A stretch of 5,016 bases of DNA from Bacilli bacterium (GTDB taxonomy: Bacteria; Bacillota_I; Bacilli_A; ML615J-28; CAG-698). The DNA lies in assembly GCA_028693885.1 (NCBI GenBank), contig JAQUUM010000105.1:1-5016 (forward strand), written 5' to 3'. Each line of letters opens with the position of its first letter. The first letter of the stretch is position 1. The translations under genes and the position numbers were made by a program. Under the pieces are notes generated by a model. The model worked only from the letters and a program-made list of their open reading frames with translations, did not search any database and had not been told where the DNA came from. This document shows positions 1 through 4,597 of the stretch, piece by piece.

Positions 1-1205
1 TCTAAAGTGTTTGGAATTTTTGTTAAATCTGTTAAATATTCTGATTTGGATTCTGATAACATTGTTTTTAATAAAGGAATAACTTCTAAACTTTGTTTAA
101 GTGCAATTAAATCTCTTGCATTGGCATTACCAAAACCTATCTTACTTATTATCTTATCTAAATCGCCAATATATGATAGTGTGTTTTTCAATTCCTCTTG
201 TAAAAATAAATCAGATCTGATTTCATCAACAGCATCATGAATCTTAATTAACTTTTGTTTATCTGATATTGGATGTAATAGATCAAAATATAATTTTCTA
301 TAACCCATTGGTGTTTTAGTGTTATTAATTAAACTAAATAAACTATTTTTTATAGAATCATCTCTTAAATTAGAAACCAATTCTAAATTTTTTACTGTTT
401 TTCTATCTAATTTTAAATATTTAAAAGAATTGTGCTTTTTAATATTTGTAATATATGATAAATCAGAAAATTGTGTATCTTTTAAATATTTTAATGCATT
501 ATATGCAGAAATTATAACAGAATCATCTTCAAAACCAAAACTATCTAATGATTTTAGATTAAAATGAGCTAATAGGTTTTCTTTTGAAATAATTAGATCA
601 TTATTTGTAGTATAATTAATAATAATATTATCAATTGATTTTTTTATACTTTGAATTTTTTCAAAATCATCTAAAATATTTTTAGTAACTAATAATTCTT
701 TTGGTTTTGTTAAAATTAGTTCATCAAGCAGATCATTAAAATTATTAATTATTCCTGATTTAAATTCCCCAGTTGTTATATCTACAATAGAATAACCATA
801 GTTATTCTTTGCTTTTACTATTGAACACAAGAAATTATTTTCATAATCGTTATTAAAAATAGTGCTTGGTGTTATTATTCTGGTTACAGCTCTTTTTACT
901 AGCCCTTTTGCAAGCTTTGGATCTTCTATTTGCTCACAAATAACAACTTTCTTTCCTGCTTTTATTAATTTGGTAATATATGGATCAACTGAATGATAGG
1001 GGATACCAGCTAATGGAGCTTCGCCTAATCCCTTACCTCTTTTTGTTAATGTGATATTCAAAATTTGAGCAGCAATTTTTGCATCATCATAAAACATTTC
1101 ATAAAAATCGCCAGCTCTAAAAAGCAATATACCATCTGGATATTCTTTTTTAGTTTGAATATATTGTCTCATCATCGGAGTTAAATTAGAATTTAGATCT
1201 TGCAT
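1..1205 (-). CDS. mutS: DNA mismatch repair protein MutS (MutS1 family), N-terminal 401 residues, runs off the left edge
   Basis: The reading frame is open from an ATG at 1205-1203 to the window edge, giving 401 residues. MutS recognises mismatches and small loops in DNA and recruits MutL in an ATP-dependent way. Visible here: the mismatch-binding domain I (about residues 8-115) with the FYEMF motif, Phe34 and Glu36 corresponding to the Phe-X-Glu wedge that stacks on the mismatch; the conserved CEQIEDP segment at 90-96; connector domain II (about 120-245); and the start of core domain III with TPMGYRKLYFDLLHPISD at 298-315 and GDLDKI at 347-352. The clamp and Walker ATPase domains lie outside the window. 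The start is placed just before the usual MutS opening (LTPMMRQY at 8-15). The gene begins 26 bases after tRNA-Phe on the same strand, so it is either co-transcribed with the tRNAs or uses the TATTATAAT stretch at about 1222-1232. MutS1 is patchy in Archaea and usually explained by transfer from Bacteria (established knowledge); this copy shows no damage in the visible part. Confidence 0.96.
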   Translation of the reverse strand, partial: MQDLNSNLTPMMRQYIQTKKEYPDGILLFRAGDFYEMFYDDAKIAAQILNITLTKRGKGLGEAPLAGIPYHSVDPYITKLIKAGKKVVICEQIEDPKLAKGLVKRAVTRIITPSTIFNNDYENNFLCSIVKAKNNYGYSIVDITTGEFKSGIINNFNDLLDELILTKPKELLVTKNILDDFEKIQSIKKSIDNIIINYTTNNDLIISKENLLAHFNLKSLDSFGFEDDSVIISAYNALKYLKDTQFSDLSYITNIKKHNSFKYLKLDRKTVKNLELVSNLRDDSIKNSLFSLINNTKTPMGYRKLYFDLLHPISDKQKLIKIHDAVDEIRSDLFLQEELKNTLSYIGDLDKIISKIGFGNANARDLIALKQSLEVIPLLKTMLSESKSEYLTDLTKIPNTL

Positions 1206-1231
1206 ATTTTACTCAAAGATAAATTATAATA

Positions 1232-1305
1232 TGGGATCGGTGGGATTTGAACCCACGACACATAGGTCTTCAGCCTATTGCTCTCCCAGGCTGAGCTACG
1301 ACCCC
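1232..1305 (-). tRNA. tRNA-Phe(GAA)
   Basis: The full cloverleaf can be read on the minus strand: acceptor GGGGTCG paired with CGATCCC (one G-U), D arm GCTCAGCCTGGGAGAGC, anticodon stem ATAGG/CCTAT with loop CTGAAGA giving anticodon GAA (plus positions 1269-1271), T arm GTGGG-TTCAAAT-CCCAC, and discriminator A at 1232. No CCA is encoded. The gene is third in a minus-strand tRNA cluster, 14 bases after tRNA-Lys(CTT) (17 if that tRNA's trailing CCA is not counted in it) and 26 bases ahead of the mutS start. C56 of the T loop, the target of Trm56, is present. No intron. Confidence 0.97.
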
Positions 1306-1319
1306 ATTTGTTTTTAGAA

Positions 1320-1396
1320 TGGTGAGCCCGAGGGGATTTGAACCCCCGACACCAAGATTAAGAGTCTTGTGCTCTACCAAGCTGAGCTACGAGCCC
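1320..1396 (-). tRNA. tRNA-Lys(CTT), with apparent encoded CCA
   Basis: Minus-strand cloverleaf: acceptor GGGCTCG with CGGGCTC (two G-U wobbles), D arm GCTCAGCTTGGTAGAGC, anticodon stem CAAGA/TCTTG with loop CTCTTAA giving CTT (plus 1360-1362), T arm GGGGG-TTCAAAT-CCCCT, discriminator A at 1323. The next three bases read CCA (plus 1320-1322), unlike the other three tRNAs here, so the CCA may be encoded or a chance match; without it the gene is 1323-1396. It decodes AAG. D arm and T stem are identical to the neighbouring tRNA-Lys(TTT), so the two are probably old paralogues. Confidence 0.96.
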
Positions 1397-1415
1397 ATAC
1401 TATTTTAATATAATT

Positions 1416-1489
1416 TGAATCTGAGGGGATTCGAACCCCCGACACCGGGATTAAAAGTCCCGTGCTCTACCAAGCTGAGCTACAGATCC
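1416..1489 (-). tRNA. tRNA-Lys(TTT)
   Basis: Minus-strand cloverleaf: acceptor GGATCTG with CAGATTC (one G-U), D arm GCTCAGCTTGGTAGAGC, anticodon stem CGGGA/TCCCG with loop CTTTTAA giving TTT (plus 1453-1455), T arm GGGGG-TTCGAAT-CCCCT, discriminator A at 1416, no encoded CCA. It reads AAA, by far the commonest lysine codon in the genes of this window. It is the first gene of the minus-strand tRNA cluster, 19 bases ahead of tRNA-Lys(CTT), and probably the promoter-proximal one. Confidence 0.97.
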
Positions 1490-1498
1490 TAAAAGAAT

Positions 1499-1509
1499 AT
1501 ATTATATAA
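1499..1509 (+). promoter_or_regulatory. TATA box for trm56
   Basis: An ATATTATATAA-type stretch is centred about 27 bases ahead of the trm56 ATG, which predicts a leaderless or nearly leaderless mRNA, common in Archaea. It lies back to back with the tRNA cluster promoter in a 42-base divergent region (1490-1531), so the two promoters interleave and may compete. No Shine-Dalgarno sequence is visible before the ATG, in agreement with a leaderless start. Confidence 0.5.
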
Positions 1510-1517
1510 TAAAATAG

Positions 1518-1525
1518 TATATAAA
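1518..1525 (-). promoter_or_regulatory. TATA box for the minus-strand tRNA cluster
   Basis: TTTATATA on the minus strand lies centred about 32 bases ahead of the mature 5' end of tRNA-Lys(TTT). With the usual archaeal TATA-to-start distance of about 26 bases, transcription would begin near 1495, giving a pre-tRNA leader of about 6 bases. The whole region is A/T only, so the exact box is uncertain. Confidence 0.5.
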
Positions 1526-1531
1526 ATATAT

Positions 1532-2077
1532 ATGACTCAAAATATTTATAAACTTACTATATTGAAGTTAGATCATAGACCTGAAAGAGATAAACGAATT
1601 ACAACCCATTGTGCACTAGTTTCTAGAGCATTTGGCGCAGATGAGTTTTATTTTTCTGGTATTGAGGATAAAAAATTAATAGAAAACATCAATAAAATTA
1701 AAAAAACATGGGGTGGAGATTTTAAAATTGAATATTGTAAAACTCCGCTAAAGTTTGTAAAAGAACTAATTTTAAAAAAATGGTATGTAATTCATTTAAC
1801 TATGTATGGCTTAAACATAACAAAAGAAATTGAAAATATAAAAAAAATCAAAAAAAATCAAAATATTTTGTTAATAGTTGGTGGATCAAAAGTGCCAAGA
1901 GAATATTATGAAATTGCAAATTGTAATGTTGCTGTAGGAAATCAACCACATAGTGAAGTTGCAGCAATATCAATTGTTTTATATTTATTAGATTCTAATC
2001 AATTAAATAAAGATTTTGAGCATTCCTTGATAAAAATAGATCCAGATTCTAAAATTAAAAAAGTTATTAATTTATAA
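1532..2077 (+). CDS. trm56: tRNA (cytidine(56)-2'-O)-methyltransferase Trm56
   Basis: Trm56 is an archaea-specific SPOUT-superfamily enzyme that uses S-adenosylmethionine to methylate the 2'-OH of C56 in the tRNA T loop, stabilising the tRNA elbow. The 181-residue protein shows the family signatures in order: HRPERDKRITTH at 15-26 with the conserved Arg residues and the THCALVSRAFGA segment, VIHLTMYG at 86-93, and the SPOUT knot region with IVGGSKVP at 115-122 and VAVGNQPHSEVAA at 133-145, which forms the SAM pocket and dimer interface. Length is close to the usual 170-200 residues, so the gene looks intact. The ATG at 1532 is preferred because it lies shortly before the first beta strand (YKLTILKLDHR) and sits the right distance from a TATA box. 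It is followed by the TFE gene after 47 bases. All four tRNAs in the window carry the C56 target. Confidence 0.96.
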   Translation: MTQNIYKLTILKLDHRPERDKRITTHCALVSRAFGADEFYFSGIEDKKLIENINKIKKTWGGDFKIEYCKTPLKFVKELILKKWYVIHLTMYGLNITKEIENIKKIKKNQNILLIVGGSKVPREYYEIANCNVAVGNQPHSEVAAISIVLYLLDSNQLNKDFEHSLIKIDPDSKIKKVINL

Positions 2078-2090
2078 TTTGTTAGTAACA

Positions 2091-2099
2091 TAAATATTA
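2091..2099 (+). promoter_or_regulatory. TATA box for the TFE gene
   Basis: TAAATATTA preceded by a purine-rich GTAACA (possible BRE) is centred about 30 bases ahead of the TFE ATG, predicting a start of transcription near 2121 and an almost leaderless mRNA. It suggests TFE can be expressed independently of trm56. Confidence 0.45.
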
Positions 2100-2124
2100 T
2101 ATCTAATTAGAAAAATGATTAATA

Positions 2125-2715
2125 ATGAATAAAACAGGAACATTAAATAAATTAAAAAAAGATATCTTGAATGATAAAATAACAACCCAGTTTTTAGAAC
2201 AAATTGCTGGGCCTGTCGCACCAGATATTATTAAAATTTATGGAAAGGATTCTGCTTTATCTCCAGAAGATATATCTAATAAACTTAAAACTAAGATAAC
2301 CTCTGTTAGATCTACATTAAATAGTTTACATTATAGAGGAATTGCTTGTTACAAAAAAGTTAAAAATAATCAAAATTTATTTGAATTCTTTTGGGAAATT
2401 AAATTTAAAAAAATTATTGAATTAGTTTTAGAAACTGAAATAGAGAACATAAAAAAATTAGAAGAACAAATAAATTTACAACAAGATAGAGATTATTTTT
2501 TCTGTCCTAAAAAATGTATTGAAGCACCTTTTGAAGTTGCAGCAGCTTATGATTTTAAATGCCCTAATTGTGGTAAAAATCTAGAAATGATAAATACTAA
2601 AACACATATAAGTTCATTAAAACGTAAAAAACAATTAGCACATAAAAATATAGAAAAACTAAATAATATTCTTGAAAATATCGAAGATAAGACAAGTGGT
2701 TATATTTGTGAATAG
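2125..2715 (+). CDS. tfe: Transcription factor E (TFE, archaeal TFIIE-alpha homologue)
   Basis: TFE helps TBP and TFB open the promoter and stabilises the transcription bubble of the archaeal RNA polymerase. The 196-residue protein has the family layout: an extended winged-helix domain at about residues 15-92 (AGPVAPDIIKIYGKD at 28-42, then the LSPEDISNKLKTKITSVRS helix-turn-helix, then LHYRGIACYKK and the wing ending FEFFWEI), a charged coiled-coil-like helix at about 93-122, and a zinc ribbon with Cys127, Cys131, Cys146 and Cys149. A second charged helical tail covers about 158-190. The zinc ribbon's first knuckle is CPKKC (three residues between cysteines) rather than the more common CxxC. 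The gene follows trm56 on the same strand and has its own TATA box; an overlapping ATG at 2115 in another frame ends after five codons and is not used. A 10-bp inverted repeat covers its stop codon. Confidence 0.95.
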   Translation: MNKTGTLNKLKKDILNDKITTQFLEQIAGPVAPDIIKIYGKDSALSPEDISNKLKTKITSVRSTLNSLHYRGIACYKKVKNNQNLFEFFWEIKFKKIIELVLETEIENIKKLEEQINLQQDRDYFFCPKKCIEAPFEVAAAYDFKCPNCGKNLEMINTKTHISSLKRKKQLAHKNIEKLNNILENIEDKTSGYICE

Positions 2716-2736
2716 ATTTTACAAAAAAAATCTATT
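2711..2736 (+). terminator. Perfect 10-bp inverted repeat across the TFE stop codon
   Basis: AATAGATTTT (2711-2720) and AAAATCTATT (2727-2736) are exact reverse complements with a 6-base loop; the TAG stop (2713-2715) lies in the left arm. It could form an RNA hairpin that ends or protects the TFE mRNA. The stem is almost wholly A-T and the T run after it is short, so a role in termination is only plausible. Confidence 0.4.
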
Positions 2737-2744
2737 TAAATATG

Positions 2745-2760
2745 TTTTTATATAAAATAT
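2745..2760 (+). promoter_or_regulatory. Strong TATA-like element upstream of the initiator tRNA
   Basis: TTTTTATATAAAATAT is the best TATA match between TFE and the initiator tRNA. Counting about 26 bases downstream puts the start of transcription near 2778, some 40 bases ahead of the mature tRNA, so the precursor would carry a leader containing the 2775-2799 inverted repeat. A weaker A/T stretch nearer the tRNA could serve instead. Confidence 0.4.
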
Positions 2761-2774
2761 AATTAGAATGTCTT

Positions 2775-2799
2775 ATAGTGATTACCAAAAATTCACTAT
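2775..2799 (+). repeat. 7-bp inverted repeat ahead of the initiator tRNA
   Basis: ATAGTGA (2775-2781) and TCACTAT (2793-2799) are perfect reverse complements separated by 11 bases. It sits between the TATA-like element and the tRNA and overlaps GTGATTACC (2778-2786), one mismatch from the GTAATTAC palindrome family found at 3127-3313. It may be an operator or a leader hairpin. Confidence 0.35.
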
Positions 2800-2820
2800 T
2801 TTTCAAATTTATTTTCTATA

Positions 2821-2895
2821 AGCGGGGTAGGGCAGCCTGGAGTGCCCGTCGGGCTCATAACCCGAAGGTCGATGGTTCAAATCCATCCCCCGCTA
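2821..2895 (+). tRNA. Initiator tRNA-Met(CAT)
   Basis: Acceptor AGCGGGG pairs fully with CCCCGCT, giving the A1:U72 end pair typical of archaeal initiators. D arm GGGCAGCCTGGAGTGCCC; anticodon stem TCGGG/CCCGA with loop CTCATAA (anticodon CAT), carrying the three consecutive G:C pairs next to the loop that mark initiator tRNAs for the P site. T arm GATGG-TTCAAAT-CCATC, discriminator A at 2895, no encoded CCA and no intron. These features separate it from elongator Met and from Ile tRNAs with a CAT anticodon. Confidence 0.96.
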
Positions 2896-2911
2896 TTTTT
2901 TTACTATTTTT
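2896..2911 (+). terminator. T-rich terminator after the initiator tRNA
   Basis: A run of seven T directly follows the tRNA discriminator base, then ACTA and five more T. Archaeal RNA polymerase terminates at such T tracts without needing a hairpin, so this is the likely 3' end of the tRNA transcript. Confidence 0.6.
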
Positions 2912-2974
2912 AAATTAAATTTATAATCAAAAACAAGACTATTTTTGGGTGTTTTTTCACTTAATCTGGGACAT

Positions 2975-3008
2975 AGTTTGATTTATTAAGAATCCAAATA
3001 AACAAACT
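2975..3008. repeat. Imperfect 12-bp inverted repeat
   Basis: AGTTTGATTTATT (2975-2987) and AATAAACAAACT (2997-3008) are reverse complements apart from one bulged A at 2981; the loop is 9 bases, and the flanking T2974/A3009 extend the pairing. It lies about 80 bases after the initiator tRNA in the gene-free region. It could be a transcript hairpin or a protein-binding dyad; chance is possible at this AT content, although each arm includes G/C pairs. Confidence 0.4.
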
Positions 3009-3126
3009 AATTCCTACTTAAAAAAGGTTATTTTATAAAAATAAGTGTTTTTGATACTTTAATTCATAAAAAATATATAATTTAAACTTTAAAATAAAAA
3101 AAATAGCTAATTTGTGCTTATTTTGT

Positions 3127-3138
3127 TGGTAATTACCA
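3127..3138. promoter_or_regulatory. Perfect 12-bp palindrome of the GTAATTAC family
   Basis: TGGTAATTACCA is a perfect palindrome. A second copy of its core, GTAATTACCA, follows at 3151-3160, with centres 22 bp apart, about two helical turns. They share the core of the 17-bp sites nearer the promoter and may be distal binding sites for the same protein. Confidence 0.5.
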
Positions 3139-3150
3139 TTGATTTTTATT

Positions 3151-3160
3151 GTAATTACCA
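3151..3160. promoter_or_regulatory. GTAATTACCA palindrome, second distal site
   Basis: The GTAATTAC core (3151-3158) is a perfect 8-bp palindrome. It is followed by CA exactly as in the site at 3127-3138. A weaker variant, ATAATTAC, occurs at 3202-3209, roughly half way to the proximal array. Confidence 0.45.
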
Positions 3161-3234
3161 CATTTAAACGAAAAATAAATCACTAATTTTTTAAATTATA
3201 CATAATTACTAATCCTTTTAATTCTGACTTTTTG

Positions 3235-3251
3235 GTAATTACGGTAATTAT
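3235..3251 (-). promoter_or_regulatory. 17-bp operator-like site 1 (inverted copy)
   Basis: GTAATTACGGTAATTAT; on the minus strand it reads ATAATTACCGTAATTAC, identical to sites 2 and 3 except for the central base. Its centre (3243) lies 32 bp from that of site 2. It is farthest from the TATA box, in an activator or cooperative position. Confidence 0.65.
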
Positions 3252-3266
3252 CAAAATGTAGCTCAT

Positions 3267-3283
3267 ATAATTACAGTAATTAC
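3267..3283 (+). promoter_or_regulatory. 17-bp operator-like site 2
   Basis: ATAATTACAGTAATTAC, two GTAATTAC-type palindromes with centres 9 bp apart. It ends at the first base of the candidate BRE (CGAAAG, 3283-3288). A protein bound here would touch the TFB-binding side of the promoter. Confidence 0.65.
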
Positions 3284-3297
3284 GAAAGTATTTAAAA
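3283..3297 (+). promoter_or_regulatory. BRE plus TATA box of the winged-helix gene
   Basis: CGAAAG followed by TATTTAAAA matches the archaeal BRE (purine-rich, with A-rich centre) and TATA layout. The TATA centre is about 26 bases ahead of 3319, predicting a transcript that starts only a few bases before the ATG at 3324. The element lies exactly between 17-bp sites 2 and 3. The TATATATA at 3314-3321 touches the start codon and is too close to serve this ATG. Confidence 0.6.
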
Positions 3298-3313
3298 TAA
3301 TTACGGTAATTAC
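3297..3313 (+). promoter_or_regulatory. 17-bp operator-like site 3
   Basis: ATAATTACGGTAATTAC, differing from site 2 only at the central base, centre-to-centre distance 30 bp. It covers the stretch between the TATA box and the predicted transcription start, where a bound protein would block the polymerase, the usual place of an archaeal repressor operator. Confidence 0.65.
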
Positions 3314-3323
3314 TATATATAAT

Positions 3324-3968
3324 ATGAACATAATAAAAAAAAGTATTGGCTTTATTTTAAAAAAAGTACACAATCTAGATAAATATTTTTTAGAAAATAA
3401 TACAGAAAATATTAATAAAAAACAAGAAAAAAATGTTATTAAAAATTTAGATTATTCTGATTTAAAAAAAAATCAATTTATTGAAAACGAATCTATTAAT
3501 AAAAATAATAATGAATTATTAAATTATAAATCTGAAATTAATAATATTCAAAAAAATGAAAAAGATAGTAATTCTTTTAATAATTTAAATAAACAAGAAA
3601 TTTCTGAACAAGATCAAATTTTAAAAAATACTTATACGAGATCAGAAATAACTAAATTAGAAAACACCAAAATTTATGATGTCCAAAAAATTGATTTTAA
3701 TAAAATTAACACAATATGGGATGTTATTAAAATTAAAGAAAATACACAAGCAGAACATATTATTAAATCATTATCATCAGATCAATGGATGGATATTGAA
3801 GAAATAAAAAAAAGAATTAAACTTGAATTTAATATAGAATATCAAAATGAAAAAAGTCTTTATCCATATATAAAAACACTAACAGACATCAATTTAATTA
3901 AAGTTAATAATACTGGGAAAAAAAGAACTTGGAAAAAAAATATAATATTAATAGAAAATAACAAATAA
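3324..3968 (+). CDS. Unrecognised protein with disordered middle and C-terminal winged-helix-like domain, possible DNA-binding regulator
   Basis: I do not recognise the family. The 214-residue protein has three parts. Residues 1-22 form a short amphipathic helix (IIKKSIGFILKKVHNLDKYF). Residues about 23-125 are low-complexity, dominated by Asn, Lys, Glu and Ile, and look disordered. Residues about 141-208 fit a winged helix-turn-helix: helix AEHIIKSLSS, helix MDIEEIKKRIKLEF, recognition-like helix NEKSLYPYIKTLTDINLI, then a basic hairpin VNNTGKKRTWKK. The only upstream start is the ATG at 3324, just behind a BRE/TATA flanked by repeated 17-bp palindromes, which suggests (inference) that the protein binds them and regulates its own gene. 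Base composition is extreme: the lines 3421-3480 and 3541-3600 each contain only 7 G/C in 60, well below the mutS and TFE genes. It ends 2 bp from the convergent gene. Alternatives: a nucleoid or partition protein, or a mobile-element gene. Confidence 0.75.
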   Translation: MNIIKKSIGFILKKVHNLDKYFLENNTENINKKQEKNVIKNLDYSDLKKNQFIENESINKNNNELLNYKSEINNIQKNEKDSNSFNNLNKQEISEQDQILKNTYTRSEITKLENTKIYDVQKIDFNKINTIWDVIKIKENTQAEHIIKSLSSDQWMDIEEIKKRIKLEFNIEYQNEKSLYPYIKTLTDINLIKVNNTGKKRTWKKNIILIENNK

Positions 3969-3970
3969 TT

Positions 3971-4558
3971 TTAATCAACATTATTATTTTTTATAAATAA
4001 AATATTTTTATAAAAATTAGATATAATTTCAGAATCATCTTTTGATTTATCAATCCAATCTATTGAAATTATATAATTTATATCATTTTTCAAATAATTA
4101 ATATTAGAAATATTATTATCTATAATATATTTAATTTCATCTAATATTTTTTTTAAAGAACCATCAGATGATATAATTAAATAATTTTTTATAAATTCTT
4201 CTGTTGCTTTTATAATATTATTAATACTTATATCAACTACATCAATTTTATAATCCACTGACCAATTACCTTTTTCTTTCCAATTATGTGTTGGGCTATT
4301 TCCAGTATTAAAAAAATCTATTAATTTGTGTTCTAATCTTAATGGAATTATTATTGAATTTTTTCCAGGTCTTATAAATGGTATATTATTTAATACACCT
4401 TTTCTAAAATAAACATATTTTTTATTATTGTTTTTAGATACATTTTGTTTGTATCCATAAATAGATCTAAATATTTTTTGATAAAGATAGCTAGAGTGCT
4501 TAATATTTTCTTCAAAATTAAACTTATATTTTATATAATTAGATTTTATTGTTTCCAT
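3971..4558 (-). CDS. Unrecognised 195-residue protein with a compact conserved-looking core
   Basis: I do not recognise the family. The reading frame runs from ATG at 4558 to TAA at 3971-3973; the upstream in-frame codons back to a stop contain no other start. Residues about 24-105 are rich in Tyr, Gly, Pro, Trp and His (KIFRSIYGYKQ, YFRKGVLNNIPFIRPGKN, IIIPLRLEHKLIDFFNTG, PTHNWKEKGNWSVDY), the kind of dense pattern that is normally conserved. Residues about 106-195 are more Asn/Ile-rich, with predicted helices and no clear motif. There is no signal peptide, transmembrane segment or zinc site, so it is probably cytoplasmic. His77, His91, Trp93 and Trp99 could be functional, but I cannot name a reaction. 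It is convergent with the winged-helix gene, with 2 bp between the stops. A GGGGTG ribosome-binding-like patch lies 10 bases before the ATG. Confidence 0.75.
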   Translation of the reverse strand: METIKSNYIKYKFNFEENIKHSSYLYQKIFRSIYGYKQNVSKNNNKKYVYFRKGVLNNIPFIRPGKNSIIIPLRLEHKLIDFFNTGNSPTHNWKEKGNWSVDYKIDVVDISINNIIKATEEFIKNYLIISSDGSLKKILDEIKYIIDNNISNINYLKNDINYIISIDWIDKSKDDSEIISNFYKNILFIKNNNVD

Positions 4559-4568
4559 ATGTAACTGA

Positions 4569-4575
4569 CACCCCG
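4569..4575 (-). promoter_or_regulatory. Shine-Dalgarno-like GC patch before the 195-residue gene
   Basis: On the minus strand CGGGGTG ends 10 bases before the ATG at 4558. GGTG can pair with the CACC of the archaeal 16S rRNA 3' end. It stands out as the only G/C cluster in this A/T-only spacer, and it contrasts with the leaderless-looking starts of trm56, TFE and the winged-helix gene. A minus-strand TATA-like stretch lies at about 4592-4612. Confidence 0.4.
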
Positions 4576-4597
4576 CACTTCTTGTATTATTTGTTTA

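Larger units (their letters stand above)
2896..3323. other. 428-base AT-rich intergenic region with palindrome array, no gene seen
   Basis: I find no credible reading frame or structured RNA gene on either strand here. The first part holds the tRNA terminator and an imperfect inverted repeat at 2975-3008. From 3127 on it carries scattered GTAATTAC palindromes, with dense paired copies at 3235-3313 around the promoter of the downstream gene. It is the only gene-free stretch over 300 bases in the window. Confidence 0.8.

Noticed and set aside
7..240. 77-residue plus-strand reading frame
   Set aside because: It lies wholly inside the mutS coding region on the opposite strand, and its protein has no recognisable features; it is an antisense shadow.
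319..567. 82-residue plus-strand reading frame
   Set aside because: Also antisense to mutS, whose frame shows conserved MutS sequence across these bases.
1331..1447. Direct repeat of about 20 bases between the two tRNA-Lys genes
   Set aside because: It is the shared T arm and variable loop of two homologous tRNAs, not an attachment site or an insertion duplication.
2052..2073. 7-bp inverted repeat AAATTAA/TTAATTT just before the trm56 stop
   Set aside because: Short and A/T only; expected often by chance at this composition, so it is not counted as a third stop-codon hairpin.
2768..2821. 17-codon reading frame from ATG 2768 to TAA 2819-2821
   Set aside because: It runs into the first base of the initiator tRNA, has no ribosome-binding signal, and the TATA element would start transcription after its ATG.
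3127..3313. CRISPR array or plasmid iteron origin
   Set aside because: Repeats are 8-17 bp with irregular, non-unique spacers and no cas or replication-initiation gene is visible. A centromere or origin role cannot be excluded, but a promoter-associated operator explains the layout better.
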